A DNA stretch of 64,000 nt from Marinobacter sp. THAF197a (GTDB lineage: Bacteria > Pseudomonadota > Gammaproteobacteria > Pseudomonadales > Oleiphilaceae): assembly GCF_009363275.1 (NCBI RefSeq), contig NZ_CP045324.1, positions 3,906,001-3,970,000 of the forward strand. The letters run 5' to 3'. Below are positions 25,779-33,590 of this stretch, piece by piece. The notes beneath the pieces were generated by a model that saw only the letters and a program-made list of their open reading frames with translations, was not told where the DNA came from and ran no database searches. Positions within the stretch are counted from its first letter, which is position 1. Every line of letters starts with the position of its first letter. The translations under genes and the position numbers were made by a program.

Positions 25779-26102
25779 ATGGCAAAGAAACCGGACTGGT
25801 CAAAAGAAGAGCAAGCGGTTCAGGCGGTACAACTGGCCTTTGATCTCTCCAACGACATCCAGCGCGCCTTCCGGGTATCTGCCGCCCTGCAGGACATGAC
25901 CACCGCTGATATGGTGCGCAAAGTCCTGCAACTGCCTTACCGTAAGAATCGCGCCAGGCCCCGGTTGACCATCACCCTGAGGGATGAGGATTTTGAGGTA
26001 CTGGCGAAGAAGTACGGGCTAGATCCCAACGACCGCGCCGCGATTCGGCAGCGGGTGGCGGGGGAATTGCAGGCGTTTGCGAGCAACTACCTGGCAGGAT
26101 AG
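25779..26102 (+). CDS. Small hypothetical protein downstream of the PspA gene
   Basis: A 107-residue, probably cytoplasmic protein of unknown function. It is helical: a Lys/Glu-rich start, an LAFDLSNDIQRAFRVSAAL segment, then MTTADMVRKVLQLPYRK, and a strand (PRLTITLRDEDFEVLAKKYG) followed by helices. The layout could suit a small DNA-binding or adaptor protein of ribbon-helix-helix type, but this is weak. An upstream in-frame TTG exists at 25737, but it would place the hairpin at 25741-25761 inside the gene. The ATG at 25779 is preferred. It could be a partner or regulator of PspA. Confidence 0.65.
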   Translation: MAKKPDWSKEEQAVQAVQLAFDLSNDIQRAFRVSAALQDMTTADMVRKVLQLPYRKNRARPRLTITLRDEDFEVLAKKYGLDPNDRAAIRQRVAGELQAFASNYLAG

Positions 26103-26111
26103 CGGCGCTCG

Positions 26112-27275
26112 TCAGCCGTCTATGAAATGCGGGACGAACCGCGACGTGTCGCGCGTGATAGCCGTATTGTCTTCACGGATACCCATCCCGACAGCCTCGT
26201 TACCCACAACCCAGCTCCCGATTAGGCAATAGTGTCCGGAGAAACGGGGAGGCGGACACCAACCCTGAATGATGGTTGGCCCATCGCCATATGGCCCCTC
26301 AACCTGAGCCTCCACTCCGGCGCCGGTTTCAATCGCAATGTTTGCACCTTCTCTGGAGAACAACGGCTTGCGAACCCAGCGTTCGAGGCCCGGATCACAT
26401 CGCTTATCGCTTTCAAACCAGGCTGGCAAAAGATTCGGATGGCCCTCATGGCGCTCCCACAACAAAGGCAGGATACCTTTGTTCGACAGGATCAGCTTCC
26501 ATGGCGGTTCGACAAACTGGGTGCCACTGGCACCCACATAATCGGAAAAAGATTCCTGCCACATCCATTCCCAAGGGTATAGCTTGAACAATTGATCAAC
26601 AGGCTCATCATCAAGGCCAACAAATCGCTGACGCTCTCCAAGGCCAATTTCATCAATAAACAGGGTCTTGGGACTGAGCCCGGCCTGATCCGCGCAGTCG
26701 GCAAGATACTCAATGGTACCGGCATCCTCGGGATGGTCCCGGCAGCAGGCCAGGTGAAACGACTGCCCTGCACGACCAATCATTGCCAACCGCTCGATCA
26801 GGGCCTCCTGCAAACGATTGAACTGATCGGCGCCTGCCGGCAGCTGCCCTCGCTCAATCTGTTGTTCAAGCCACAACCATTGGAAGAACCCGGTTTCATA
26901 GAGAGAGGTTGGGGTGTCAGCGTTGTATTCATAGAACTTCGCAGGCCCCGTGCCATCGAATGAGAAGTCCATTCGCCCATAGAGTGACGGTTCAGAGAAC
27001 TTCCAGCTTTCGGCGATCAGGTCCCAAGCTTTCTCGGGTATCGCCAATTGATCCATCAAGCGCTCGCTTGCGACCACCTCACCCACCAGATCGAGGCACA
27101 TTGCGTGAAGTTCCTCGGTGGGTGACTCAATACCGTCTTCAATCTCGGCAAGCGTAAACCGATAACAAGCGGTTTCATCCCAATAGGGTTCGCCCTCCAG
27201 GGTATGAAAATGGAATCCATAGGATTCCGCCTGAGAGCACCAATCCGGGCGGGGAGCCATTTGTATGCGTTCCAT
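26112..27275 (-). CDS. Glutathionylspermidine synthase-like ATP-grasp protein
   Basis: A 387-residue protein of the GSP_synth family (E. coli YgiC/YjfC). Visible blocks are the N-terminal YWDETACYRFTLAEIE, MDFSFDGTGPAKFYEYNADT (nucleotide/metal-binding core), WKLILSNKGILPLLWERHEG and the C-terminal KPLFSREGANI, followed by GPTIIQGWCPPPRFSGHY. It lacks the amidase domain of true bifunctional glutathionylspermidine synthetase. It probably makes a peptide-like bond using ATP, with substrate unknown. In E. coli these genes accompany DUF1190 genes (ygiB-ygiC). Here it is divergent from a DUF1190 gene and convergent with the PspA operon. AGGAGAAGG precedes the ATG. Confidence 0.9.
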   Translation of the reverse strand: MERIQMAPRPDWCSQAESYGFHFHTLEGEPYWDETACYRFTLAEIEDGIESPTEELHAMCLDLVGEVVASERLMDQLAIPEKAWDLIAESWKFSEPSLYGRMDFSFDGTGPAKFYEYNADTPTSLYETGFFQWLWLEQQIERGQLPAGADQFNRLQEALIERLAMIGRAGQSFHLACCRDHPEDAGTIEYLADCADQAGLSPKTLFIDEIGLGERQRFVGLDDEPVDQLFKLYPWEWMWQESFSDYVGASGTQFVEPPWKLILSNKGILPLLWERHEGHPNLLPAWFESDKRCDPGLERWVRKPLFSREGANIAIETGAGVEAQVEGPYGDGPTIIQGWCPPPRFSGHYCLIGSWVVGNEAVGMGIREDNTAITRDTSRFVPHFIDG

Positions 27276-27442
27276 GGAGCGTCCTTCTCCTGAGGCGGGC
27301 CAGTCTATTACTTTCCTGAAGCGCGGGAGTCTACCGGTATTTCCACACCCGGGAAAGTCGCCAAATCCAACCGGATTGACCTTTCCTTTCGCTTGCTATA
27401 AATTCCCGCCCAAACTGCATACAGGAGAAGGACACTCCATGG
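27272..27442. repeat. 21-bp inverted repeat carrying both divergent translation starts
   Basis: The arm at 27272-27292 and the arm at 27422-27442 are inverted copies with one mismatch in 21 positions. Each arm contains CAGGAGAAGGAC, five or so bases, and the start codon of its gene: the ATP-grasp gene leftward and the DUF1190 gene rightward. The 129-bp interior holds the divergent promoters. Confidence 0.7.
27376..27402 (+). promoter_or_regulatory. Candidate promoter for the DUF1190 gene
   Basis: TTGACC (27376-27381) and TATAAA (27397-27402) both match sigma-70 hexamers well but are spaced only 15 bp apart. Sliding the -35 by one base gives 16 bp. The site lies 36 bp upstream of the ATG in the divergent spacer. 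Confidence 0.4.
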
Positions 27443-28173
27443 CCACTCAGGACGAGGCAAACGCCATACTGCCAACCCGTACCCGTCGTCAGAAACGCTC
27501 CCAGACCGCAACGCTGGTGCTGATGGGTGCTACGCCCTTCGTCGTGCTTGGCCTGGACCCACTGCATTCGGAGGTCCGGGTTTTTCGGGACCTGCAGGCA
27601 TGCCAGACCGCCTTGCCAGGCGCGCAGGACTATTGCGAGACACTGAACGCAGAGGCAGCAAACCGGCATCCGTCACTCGCCCCAAAGTACACCTCTCGCC
27701 ACCAATGTGAGTCGGACTTTGCTCACGTAACCGTCAACAATTCGTGTGAAAATGGCTGGTGCGGTATTGACGATCTCTCCATCTGCGAGCGCACAGCAGA
27801 TGGCTACTATCGCCCTCCCTTTTCGGGCTTTCTGGTCGATCAATCCATCCTTGATGGCACCTATGAGGGAAGCAAGCCCGCGCCGGAAACTCTGGATGAC
27901 AGGCAATTGCAGCCGGTGTACAGCATTTCCGACGAGACCCTGAGCAGCAGTGGTGATGAAGGCCAGGGCTCGACTTATCGCAGCCACACGCCCTTCCTCT
28001 GGCACTATGTGATGGCCAACGGCCAGTACCTTGGCAACCAGAATCTTCGTGATCCCGTAACACGAACAAAAAGCCAACTGGCAGCCAGCACCAGCAGAAC
28101 CTTCACCGGCACCAGCCAGCGTGGCGGCTTTGGCTCCACCGCCAGGCAAACCATGCAGGCTGCAAGGAGCTGA
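27439..28173 (+). CDS. DUF1190 family protein (YgiB/YjfM-like)
   Basis: A 244-residue protein. The ATG at 27439 has AGGAGAAGG 8 bp upstream. It has a basic N-terminus (TRTRRQKRSQ), one hydrophobic helix (TATLVLMGATPFVVLGL, about residues 22-39), then a Cys-containing DUF1190 core (YRDLQACQT-like, here VFRDLQACQTALPG; CETLNAEAANRHPSLAPKY; ENGWCGIDDLSICE). The C-terminal tail is Ser/Thr/Gly/Arg-rich, low-complexity and probably extracytoplasmic. The function is unknown. Relatives are encoded with glutathionylspermidine-synthase-like genes, as here. It is followed after 6 bp by the next envelope gene. Confidence 0.85.
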   Translation: MATQDEANAILPTRTRRQKRSQTATLVLMGATPFVVLGLDPLHSEVRVFRDLQACQTALPGAQDYCETLNAEAANRHPSLAPKYTSRHQCESDFAHVTVNNSCENGWCGIDDLSICERTADGYYRPPFSGFLVDQSILDGTYEGSKPAPETLDDRQLQPVYSISDETLSSSGDEGQGSTYRSHTPFLWHYVMANGQYLGNQNLRDPVTRTKSQLAASTSRTFTGTSQRGGFGSTARQTMQAARS

Positions 28174-28179
28174 TCGATC

Positions 28180-29088
28180 ATGGTTAAACCCACTTTCAGC
28201 GCCTTGGCAATGGTAGCCTGCCTGTTCACCACCGTAACAACGCAAGCAGAAACAACAATATCGGCACTCGCCGAAGACCTTCAGCAGCGGCTAACGCAAA
28301 CACCGGAGACCCTGCGCTGGCTGAAGCCCAACAAAGACGAACCGCTAGCGCACACAGACCTCGGCATTGACCCGGAAACCTGCGAAGCCCCAGTGCTCGC
28401 CCGGGCAGGAACTCATCCCCGCTTTCTGGTCCGCTGCGTCAACCGCGCCTTGGTCAATTTTCGCGTTACGGACATTCAAACGCTGACATCCTGGGCCTAC
28501 GCCGACGGCGATTGGGGCACAGGGCAAATCATCGCCATTCGCGGTATCGACAATTCTCCTACAAGCCGGTACAGCTCAAGGAAAGTGGAGTACGAAACCG
28601 TGTGGCATAAAGGCGAGCCGGCCGGACCGTACGAACGCAGCCTTACCGTCTTGTCAGAGACCGATCTCCGCAAGTTGGCTAAGTTCTGGAATGGCTTTGA
28701 CACCGGGGAACTGCCGGTACTGGAATCCCTGGAACGATGGCGCCAACTGACGTGGCCCGATGCGGTGGTCGGGCTCCGTCGCAATGGCCAACTTCTGCTT
28801 CAACATGGAACGCTGGCAGGCACCAGCGACCTGCTGGAAAAACTGTCCTCAAAGGACGCGCTACCACCTTTTGCCAGAGGCTTGATCCGCCCGGTGAAAA
28901 AAGTCTGGCGCGGCACCACGCCTCCCGGTGAGCCGATGTTTCTTCTGCACAGCCTGCGAGCGAACGGCACAGATTACGCTTTAGCACTTTCCGATGTGAC
29001 TGGCGGGACCGGCTCCCAGAACATACAACGGCTCAGTGCCGGTTTGCCCTATGAATTGGTATTTCTTCCGATAGAAAGGAATCTGTAA
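28180..29088 (+). CDS. Secreted hypothetical protein
   Basis: A 302-residue protein that I do not recognise. A signal peptide ends near ALAMVACLFTTVTTQAE (residue about 24). The mature part has two cysteines (ETCEAPVLAR and LVRCVNRALVNFRV) that could form a disulfide, and it is otherwise mixed alpha/beta with no repeats. It is probably periplasmic. AAGGAG precedes the ATG. It lies 6 bp after the DUF1190 gene and 3 bp before the next membrane protein gene, in a four-gene run ending in the rhomboid protease, so a shared envelope task is likely. Confidence 0.75.
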   Translation: MVKPTFSALAMVACLFTTVTTQAETTISALAEDLQQRLTQTPETLRWLKPNKDEPLAHTDLGIDPETCEAPVLARAGTHPRFLVRCVNRALVNFRVTDIQTLTSWAYADGDWGTGQIIAIRGIDNSPTSRYSSRKVEYETVWHKGEPAGPYERSLTVLSETDLRKLAKFWNGFDTGELPVLESLERWRQLTWPDAVVGLRRNGQLLLQHGTLAGTSDLLEKLSSKDALPPFARGLIRPVKKVWRGTTPPGEPMFLLHSLRANGTDYALALSDVTGGTGSQNIQRLSAGLPYELVFLPIERNL

Positions 29089-29091
29089 GTC

Positions 29092-29817
29092 ATGACGACC
29101 GCCAGCATGGAACCGTCTCAGGCGGTTACTAACCCGCTAGATAGCCTGAAACAAATCCGAAACCACAACCGTTATGCAGGGCAACTTCTGCTTGCCGGCA
29201 ACCGGTCGGCCTTGACCAGTTTGCTCGTGGTTTGGTTCCCGGTAATCGCCGTGCTGACTTACGGCTTTGTGGTGCCGTTTACCTACACAGCATGGGGCGA
29301 GAACAACCTGTTACTGATTCTGTATTGCTGGGCGGGCCTCTGGCTGGCTCTAACGGCAGCAAGCGTTTCCTTCGGCACCGGGCGGCACGTGTATTCTGTT
29401 GATCTGGCCAATCGCACCATCAGTCATCTGAACTCAGAGCAAAGCACGTCCCTGGCACTCGAGCTTCGCCAAGGATCAGAGGGCAGTTACCTTGACCTGA
29501 AGACCCCCCTGGCTAGTGGCTGGCATCTGGACGTGGATTCCCGGATTGTGGCGGAATTAACCCCGGCGGAAGTGCAGTCGATCCAGCGGTGGCAACCGGC
29601 CAAACTCAAGGACCACATCCGAAAAAAGGTCAAAGATGGCTCGCTCACAATCCTGTTTGTCGTCGCGAATATCCCGCTAGTCGTTATACATCTTGTTTCC
29701 GGAACCTTCGGCCTTCTGATCATGTGCCAGATTTACATGCTTGCGGCCTGGACCCTCACCCAAACTCTTGACTGGTTCCTGGAAAAGCGTGATCAGCAAG
29801 TTATGGAGCAACTGTGA
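29092..29817 (+). CDS. Hypothetical inner-membrane protein
   Basis: A 241-residue protein of unknown function. Predicted membrane helices lie at about residues 39-62 (LTSLLVVWFPVIAVLTYGFV), 73-93 (LLLILYCWAGLWLALTAASV) and 185-225 (LTILFVVANIPLVVIHLVSG and TFGLLIMCQIYMLAAWTLTQ). A soluble beta-rich middle (about 95-165) includes HVYSVDLANRTISHLN. This two-pair-plus-domain plan resembles bacterial membrane proteins with a PH-like domain, but I cannot assign a family. The stop overlaps the GTG start of the rhomboid gene (GTGA), so the two are translationally coupled. Confidence 0.75.
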   Translation: MTTASMEPSQAVTNPLDSLKQIRNHNRYAGQLLLAGNRSALTSLLVVWFPVIAVLTYGFVVPFTYTAWGENNLLLILYCWAGLWLALTAASVSFGTGRHVYSVDLANRTISHLNSEQSTSLALELRQGSEGSYLDLKTPLASGWHLDVDSRIVAELTPAEVQSIQRWQPAKLKDHIRKKVKDGSLTILFVVANIPLVVIHLVSGTFGLLIMCQIYMLAAWTLTQTLDWFLEKRDQQVMEQL

Positions 29818-30902
29818 AATCCTACTGTCCTGCCTGCGGCACCCGCACCCTGAGGCCACTCCAGGGAGGCGACCAACGAATTGCTGAATGCCGGCATTGC
29901 CATGGGGTGTGGTTTGAGGATGGCAGCCTGAACTGCGCCATAACCGGCCACCACGATCATATTGAGCACTACGATCATGAACAGCACCTGGGGCCGAAAC
30001 TGGGCGTAAGCAATCGCCAGTGCACCAGGTGCAGGGTTCCCATGACGCACTACCAGTTACTGGCCGATTACAGCGTGGAGATCGACTGCTGCCCGACCTG
30101 CGACGGTGTCTGGCTCGACCAGCATGAAGTGGATCAAGTCATTCACTCCCCGTTGCTTAAGGATGCCTTGGCGGAACTGAACAAAAAGGTCACCTGGAAA
30201 TCCTGGGTGTTCCAGTTCTTCACGGCCATGCCTGTTGAATACAACATCCAGCCTCATCGCACACCCTGGATGACATGGTTACTCATCGCACTATGCACAC
30301 TAGTCTTCTTCAGCGGCGTCTATGACGCCGGCTCCAACGAATGGATCTTTCTGAACCTTGGCCTTAACTCAGATTCCCCGAGTGCAGCCCATGTAGCCAT
30401 GCAACTGTTTACCTACCAGTTTGTTCACGGTGGGCTGATGCACCTTGTCGGCAACATGTATTTTCTGTGGATTATCGGCGACAACCTGGAAGACGCATTG
30501 GGCCACTGGACTTTTCTAGGCCTGTATCTGCTGTCTGGGGTGGTCGCCGCACTGGCAGAGCTTATGCTGTTTGATGCCTCTCAAGGACCGTTGCTACTGG
30601 TAGGCGCCAGCGGCTCCATCGCGGCCCTGTTCGGCCTCTATCTCATGTGGTTCCGCCATGCCAGCCTGACATTCATGATCGTCATCTACCAGAAGAAACT
30701 GGCCCCTCACTGGTATTTCCTGATCTGGAGCCTGATCAATCTGTTCGGGATGTTTACCGCCCAGGGCGGCGTGGCCTGGGCTGCTCATCTTGGCGGGTTC
30801 GTATTGGGTCTATTGATCGGATACCTGATGCGAGACTATGTTCTTGCAAAGAATCCGCTGATCGCCATGCTGAACCAGCCAGAGGCAGCCATCAGCCGGT
30901 AG
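29814..30902 (+). CDS. Rhomboid intramembrane serine protease with N-terminal zinc ribbons
   Basis: A 362-residue protein. Two zinc-ribbon (zf-TFIIB-like) modules open it: CPAC...CRHC (residues 4-29) and CTRC...CPTC (about 70-98). A six-helix rhomboid domain follows, with HGGLMHLVGNMYFLWIIGDN in loop 1, the catalytic serine in VGASGSIAALFG (Ser near residue 265) and the catalytic histidine in WAAHLGGFVLGLLIGY (near residue 325). It should cleave membrane-protein helices in the inner membrane. The start is GTG at 29814, overlapping the previous stop by 4 bp. It is the last gene of the run and may act on its envelope neighbours. Confidence 0.92.
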   Translation: MKSYCPACGTRTLRPLQGGDQRIAECRHCHGVWFEDGSLNCAITGHHDHIEHYDHEQHLGPKLGVSNRQCTRCRVPMTHYQLLADYSVEIDCCPTCDGVWLDQHEVDQVIHSPLLKDALAELNKKVTWKSWVFQFFTAMPVEYNIQPHRTPWMTWLLIALCTLVFFSGVYDAGSNEWIFLNLGLNSDSPSAAHVAMQLFTYQFVHGGLMHLVGNMYFLWIIGDNLEDALGHWTFLGLYLLSGVVAALAELMLFDASQGPLLLVGASGSIAALFGLYLMWFRHASLTFMIVIYQKKLAPHWYFLIWSLINLFGMFTAQGGVAWAAHLGGFVLGLLIGYLMRDYVLAKNPLIAMLNQPEAAISR

Positions 30903-30920
30903 GTAAGCGTTCACCGGCTG
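30893..30920 (+). terminator. Weak hairpin at the end of the rhomboid gene
   Basis: CAGCCGGT and ACCGGCTG form an 8-bp perfect stem with a 12-nt loop, overlapping the TAG stop codon. No T tract follows, so an intrinsic terminator is only possible. It is the only stem in the 51-bp gap before the convergent island gene. Confidence 0.3.
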
Positions 30921-30953
30921 ACGGGTTACACAATCGCCCAAGCCAACGCAGAC

Positions 30954-32603
30954 TCAGTAGCCAACCAGAATCATGACGAAAACAAAGACAATGGCGGCTG
31001 CTCCCATCCACTTCAGCAGCAATTTGCCGTCGGAAGCGTTGTCACGATTCTCGGAAACGGCTGGCCCTGAGGTGTCGTCGTCCTGAGAGGCAAAACTCAG
31101 AAGCGCAAGACTCCTGATGGTTTGCGACACGGTTTGGTCCAGCGACATCCGAACACCGTTATACCAGGGTTCCGGATATTCAATCAGCGCTGGCGGCACA
31201 ACAATCGAGCCCAGCGCGTCCCAAAGAGTCATAACACCATCGACAACGACTAATTCCCGTTGCTGCAGCTCCGTGGCAACCTGCTCTTCATCCAACTCAA
31301 CGTCTTGCTGAGGCCTACAGACATAGCTGCCATCCTGCATCCCGAGAACCAACACCGGCACCAGATTCTCACCGCAACGAAAACCAGCCAGAAAGGGAAA
31401 CCGCTCGTCCTCCGGATCACTGAAAAAGCGTGAATCCGAGTTGTCGGGCTGAGCTGAAAGCAGGTCCTGCAGATGCCCACCCAAGAAAAACAAACCGTCT
31501 TCCAACCTGCGAGAAAGCACGCACAGCCTCCAGCTAATGTGCCGCAGGAACAACCCACGCAGGGCGTCTGGAAGTGGATGAAGCCCCGGCGCCTGCGGCA
31601 GCCGATACGGCATGCGTTCAACCTCTTCAACCCTCAGTGTTTCTTCATACAGTTTGAGCGACGTTATACCGGCACCAAAGCGGCTTTGCTGCATGTACTG
31701 AACCGCAAATCGAATGGCTCCGACAGGTTCTTCCTCATATTCGTTACCATCGTCGTCAACGGCGATTGGAGTAATCGTCGTGGGTGCCACTTCGAGTTTC
31801 AGGCCCGAACTCTGGTTGAACAACCGCTCCTCCAGCAACTCGTAAAACTGCTGTGCCGTGGCCAGGAGTGCCGGAGGCATTGTCTCAACGGCGGATAACC
31901 GGGGCTGATGACTGGCGTTCTGATCCCGCGTCAACGGCACGTGCCGGCCAAGCACCGGCTTTGCCCAACGATCAAATATCCGGCGCTCACCGTCTGACAG
32001 AGATGAGCGTGGCACTGCTGACTCCGGCAAATCCGGCAGCATGGGATTACCCTGCCAATCAACGGTGTCATCGTAAATCAGTCGCAAAGTATCGGTGTCG
32101 GCGTCTTCACCTTCGTCGTTCCAGTGCTGCAGGCAGCCCGGAGCCAGCTCCTCAGCGCCCTCACCCTCAAGGGGCAAAGTCGTTATCTTGTAATAGCGAT
32201 CGCCGCCCTCTTCACTTGTGGCCAGCGCCATATGCCCCAGTGCTGCCAGGGGCCCACCTTCAAGAACGGTGCCTTGTTGGTGCCATGTCACGATGCCCCC
32301 ATCTGAATGGGCCAAACGAGCTATTTCCCAAAGGGGCAAGGTTTTGATGAAGGGTTTGGCTGATGGGTTATGCTCAGCAACCGCCGAGACCAGATCCTCA
32401 GCCTCCTGCTGGTCCAATGTAACGATAGCAGCCTGATCCGGCCCGTACTGGACAAAGGCCACACGCTCGATACCCGAATGGTCCGTCGCAAAAAGTGTAA
32501 AAAAGGATTGCTCTGCCCAGCGAGTCAACAATTCCTTGGTATTGTTCTGGTCCAGCGCTTTCTTCAGCGAAGCAGACGGTGACGATTCTACAACTGCGCC
32601 CAT
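30954..32603 (-). CDS. Hypothetical tail-anchored protein at the end of the T6SS island
   Basis: A 549-residue protein with no family that I can name. It is soluble over most of its length, acidic, with repeated alpha/beta patches (RVAFVQYGPDQAAIVTLDQQ; FAVQYMQQSRFGAG; FLAGFRCGENLVPVLVLGMQ). A single C-terminal hydrophobic helix (about 527-548, WMGAAAIVFVFVMILVGY) is the only membrane segment, so it looks tail-anchored with its bulk in the cytoplasm. AGGGAT precedes the ATG. It is the last gene of the same-strand series after vgrG, 45 bp after a small membrane protein gene. Possible roles are T6SS accessory, immunity or second cargo. Confidence 0.7.
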   Translation of the reverse strand: MGAVVESSPSASLKKALDQNNTKELLTRWAEQSFFTLFATDHSGIERVAFVQYGPDQAAIVTLDQQEAEDLVSAVAEHNPSAKPFIKTLPLWEIARLAHSDGGIVTWHQQGTVLEGGPLAALGHMALATSEEGGDRYYKITTLPLEGEGAEELAPGCLQHWNDEGEDADTDTLRLIYDDTVDWQGNPMLPDLPESAVPRSSLSDGERRIFDRWAKPVLGRHVPLTRDQNASHQPRLSAVETMPPALLATAQQFYELLEERLFNQSSGLKLEVAPTTITPIAVDDDGNEYEEEPVGAIRFAVQYMQQSRFGAGITSLKLYEETLRVEEVERMPYRLPQAPGLHPLPDALRGLFLRHISWRLCVLSRRLEDGLFFLGGHLQDLLSAQPDNSDSRFFSDPEDERFPFLAGFRCGENLVPVLVLGMQDGSYVCRPQQDVELDEEQVATELQQRELVVVDGVMTLWDALGSIVVPPALIEYPEPWYNGVRMSLDQTVSQTIRSLALLSFASQDDDTSGPAVSENRDNASDGKLLLKWMGAAAIVFVFVMILVGY

Positions 32604-32648
32604 AGCTACGATCCCTGTTGTAACTGATTTTCTTGAAACGAGCCTTGC

Positions 32649-33104
32649 TCAGCTCTGCTGCTCGGCTTCTGATAACTCCGCCAACGAAACAAATACAAGA
32701 TCAAGGTGCCCGCCCGGGACAATCTGCCAGGTCATCACTCCCTCTTCAGCCGGGACGCCCGGTTCATTAACCAGCACGAAATGCTCGTCGACGTATGTTT
32801 GAACTTCCTGAATCACGGAAGGCGTGATCTGAGAACCGGCTACCAGGAGCATGACGCCAATGGAAAAAATGGGCCCGGGATTCAGAAGAATCATTTCCCA
32901 AAGGGTTGGGCCATTCCAACCAACACGGATAGAGCTCGGCCCACCGATCAGGATCAGGCCACCGATTACGGCAATCGCGATACCGAGCACAGTTAGAATA
33001 TTACTGATGTTCTGCCTGGACTCGAGTTTCTGAGCAAGCGGGAAATTTTCAATACGGTGAGGTAATTCGTCGGCGGTAAGCCGGCGCTTTGAGGAAGATT
33101 CCAT
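32649..33104 (-). CDS. Small hypothetical membrane protein (candidate immunity or accessory)
   Basis: A 151-residue protein with a basic cytoplasmic N-terminus and two membrane helices (ILTVLGIAIAVIGGLILIGG, about residues 36-55; IFSIGVMLLVAGSQI, about 78-94). An acidic soluble C-terminus ends ELSEAEQQS. No family is recognised. The size and topology are common among T6SS immunity proteins against membrane-acting effectors, which is suggestive only. AAGGAA lies upstream of the ATG, and 121 bp separate it from the 80-residue gene. Confidence 0.65.
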   Translation of the reverse strand: MESSSKRRLTADELPHRIENFPLAQKLESRQNISNILTVLGIAIAVIGGLILIGGPSSIRVGWNGPTLWEMILLNPGPIFSIGVMLLVAGSQITPSVIQEVQTYVDEHFVLVNEPGVPAEEGVMTWQIVPGGHLDLVFVSLAELSEAEQQS

Positions 33105-33225
33105 TCCTAACGTTCCTTGTATTCGAGTCCATTTGAGCGGCGTATGGTAAGCAGCTCCACTTCAGGATTCAACCGGTGCGATGCACTCTGTGTGCATCAT
33201 GGTTAACTCCCAACTTTTAGGATAA

Positions 33226-33468
33226 TCATCCTGCCGAAATCTTGCGTTCAATTTCCTGCAAGCGGCGGCGCATGGCGTCATCCACCTCTTCCGGTTTGAT
33301 CCTGGAAATGATGTTCCGAAGTACCCGGATTTCGTTCTCATCAATCACACCATCGCGCTCGGCGATACGAACGATTGATCCTAGTTCTTCGGCATCCAAC
33401 TTGCCGTCATCGGCAAAGCACTGGATTGACATGAATGACATTTCGAGATGATCGCGACTTCCTGACAT
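33226..33468 (-). CDS. Small TerB-like / degenerate EF-hand protein
   Basis: An 80-residue, acidic, helical protein. Two helix-loop-helix units repeat the pattern: DDGKLDAEELGSIV and RDGVIDENEIRVLRNI. They look like EF-hand loops, but the first metal ligand is missing in both (Cys and Ile at loop position 1), so calcium binding is doubtful. The pattern also resembles the core of TerB-like helical domains. AAGGAG sits 7 bp before the ATG. It is isolated by 121- and 122-bp gaps in the effector island. The function is unknown. Confidence 0.65.
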   Translation of the reverse strand: MSGSRDHLEMSFMSIQCFADDGKLDAEELGSIVRIAERDGVIDENEIRVLRNIISRIKPEEVDDAMRRRLQEIERKISAG

Positions 33469-33590
33469 GGTGTTCTCCTTGTGGTGACACGTTATTGATG
33501 GTTCTAATGATTAATGCATCAACCCTGGCAGTTTACCCGACCAAGCGTTCGGGCAACTTGACCCTGGCATGAAATGCGCCAATTACATAC

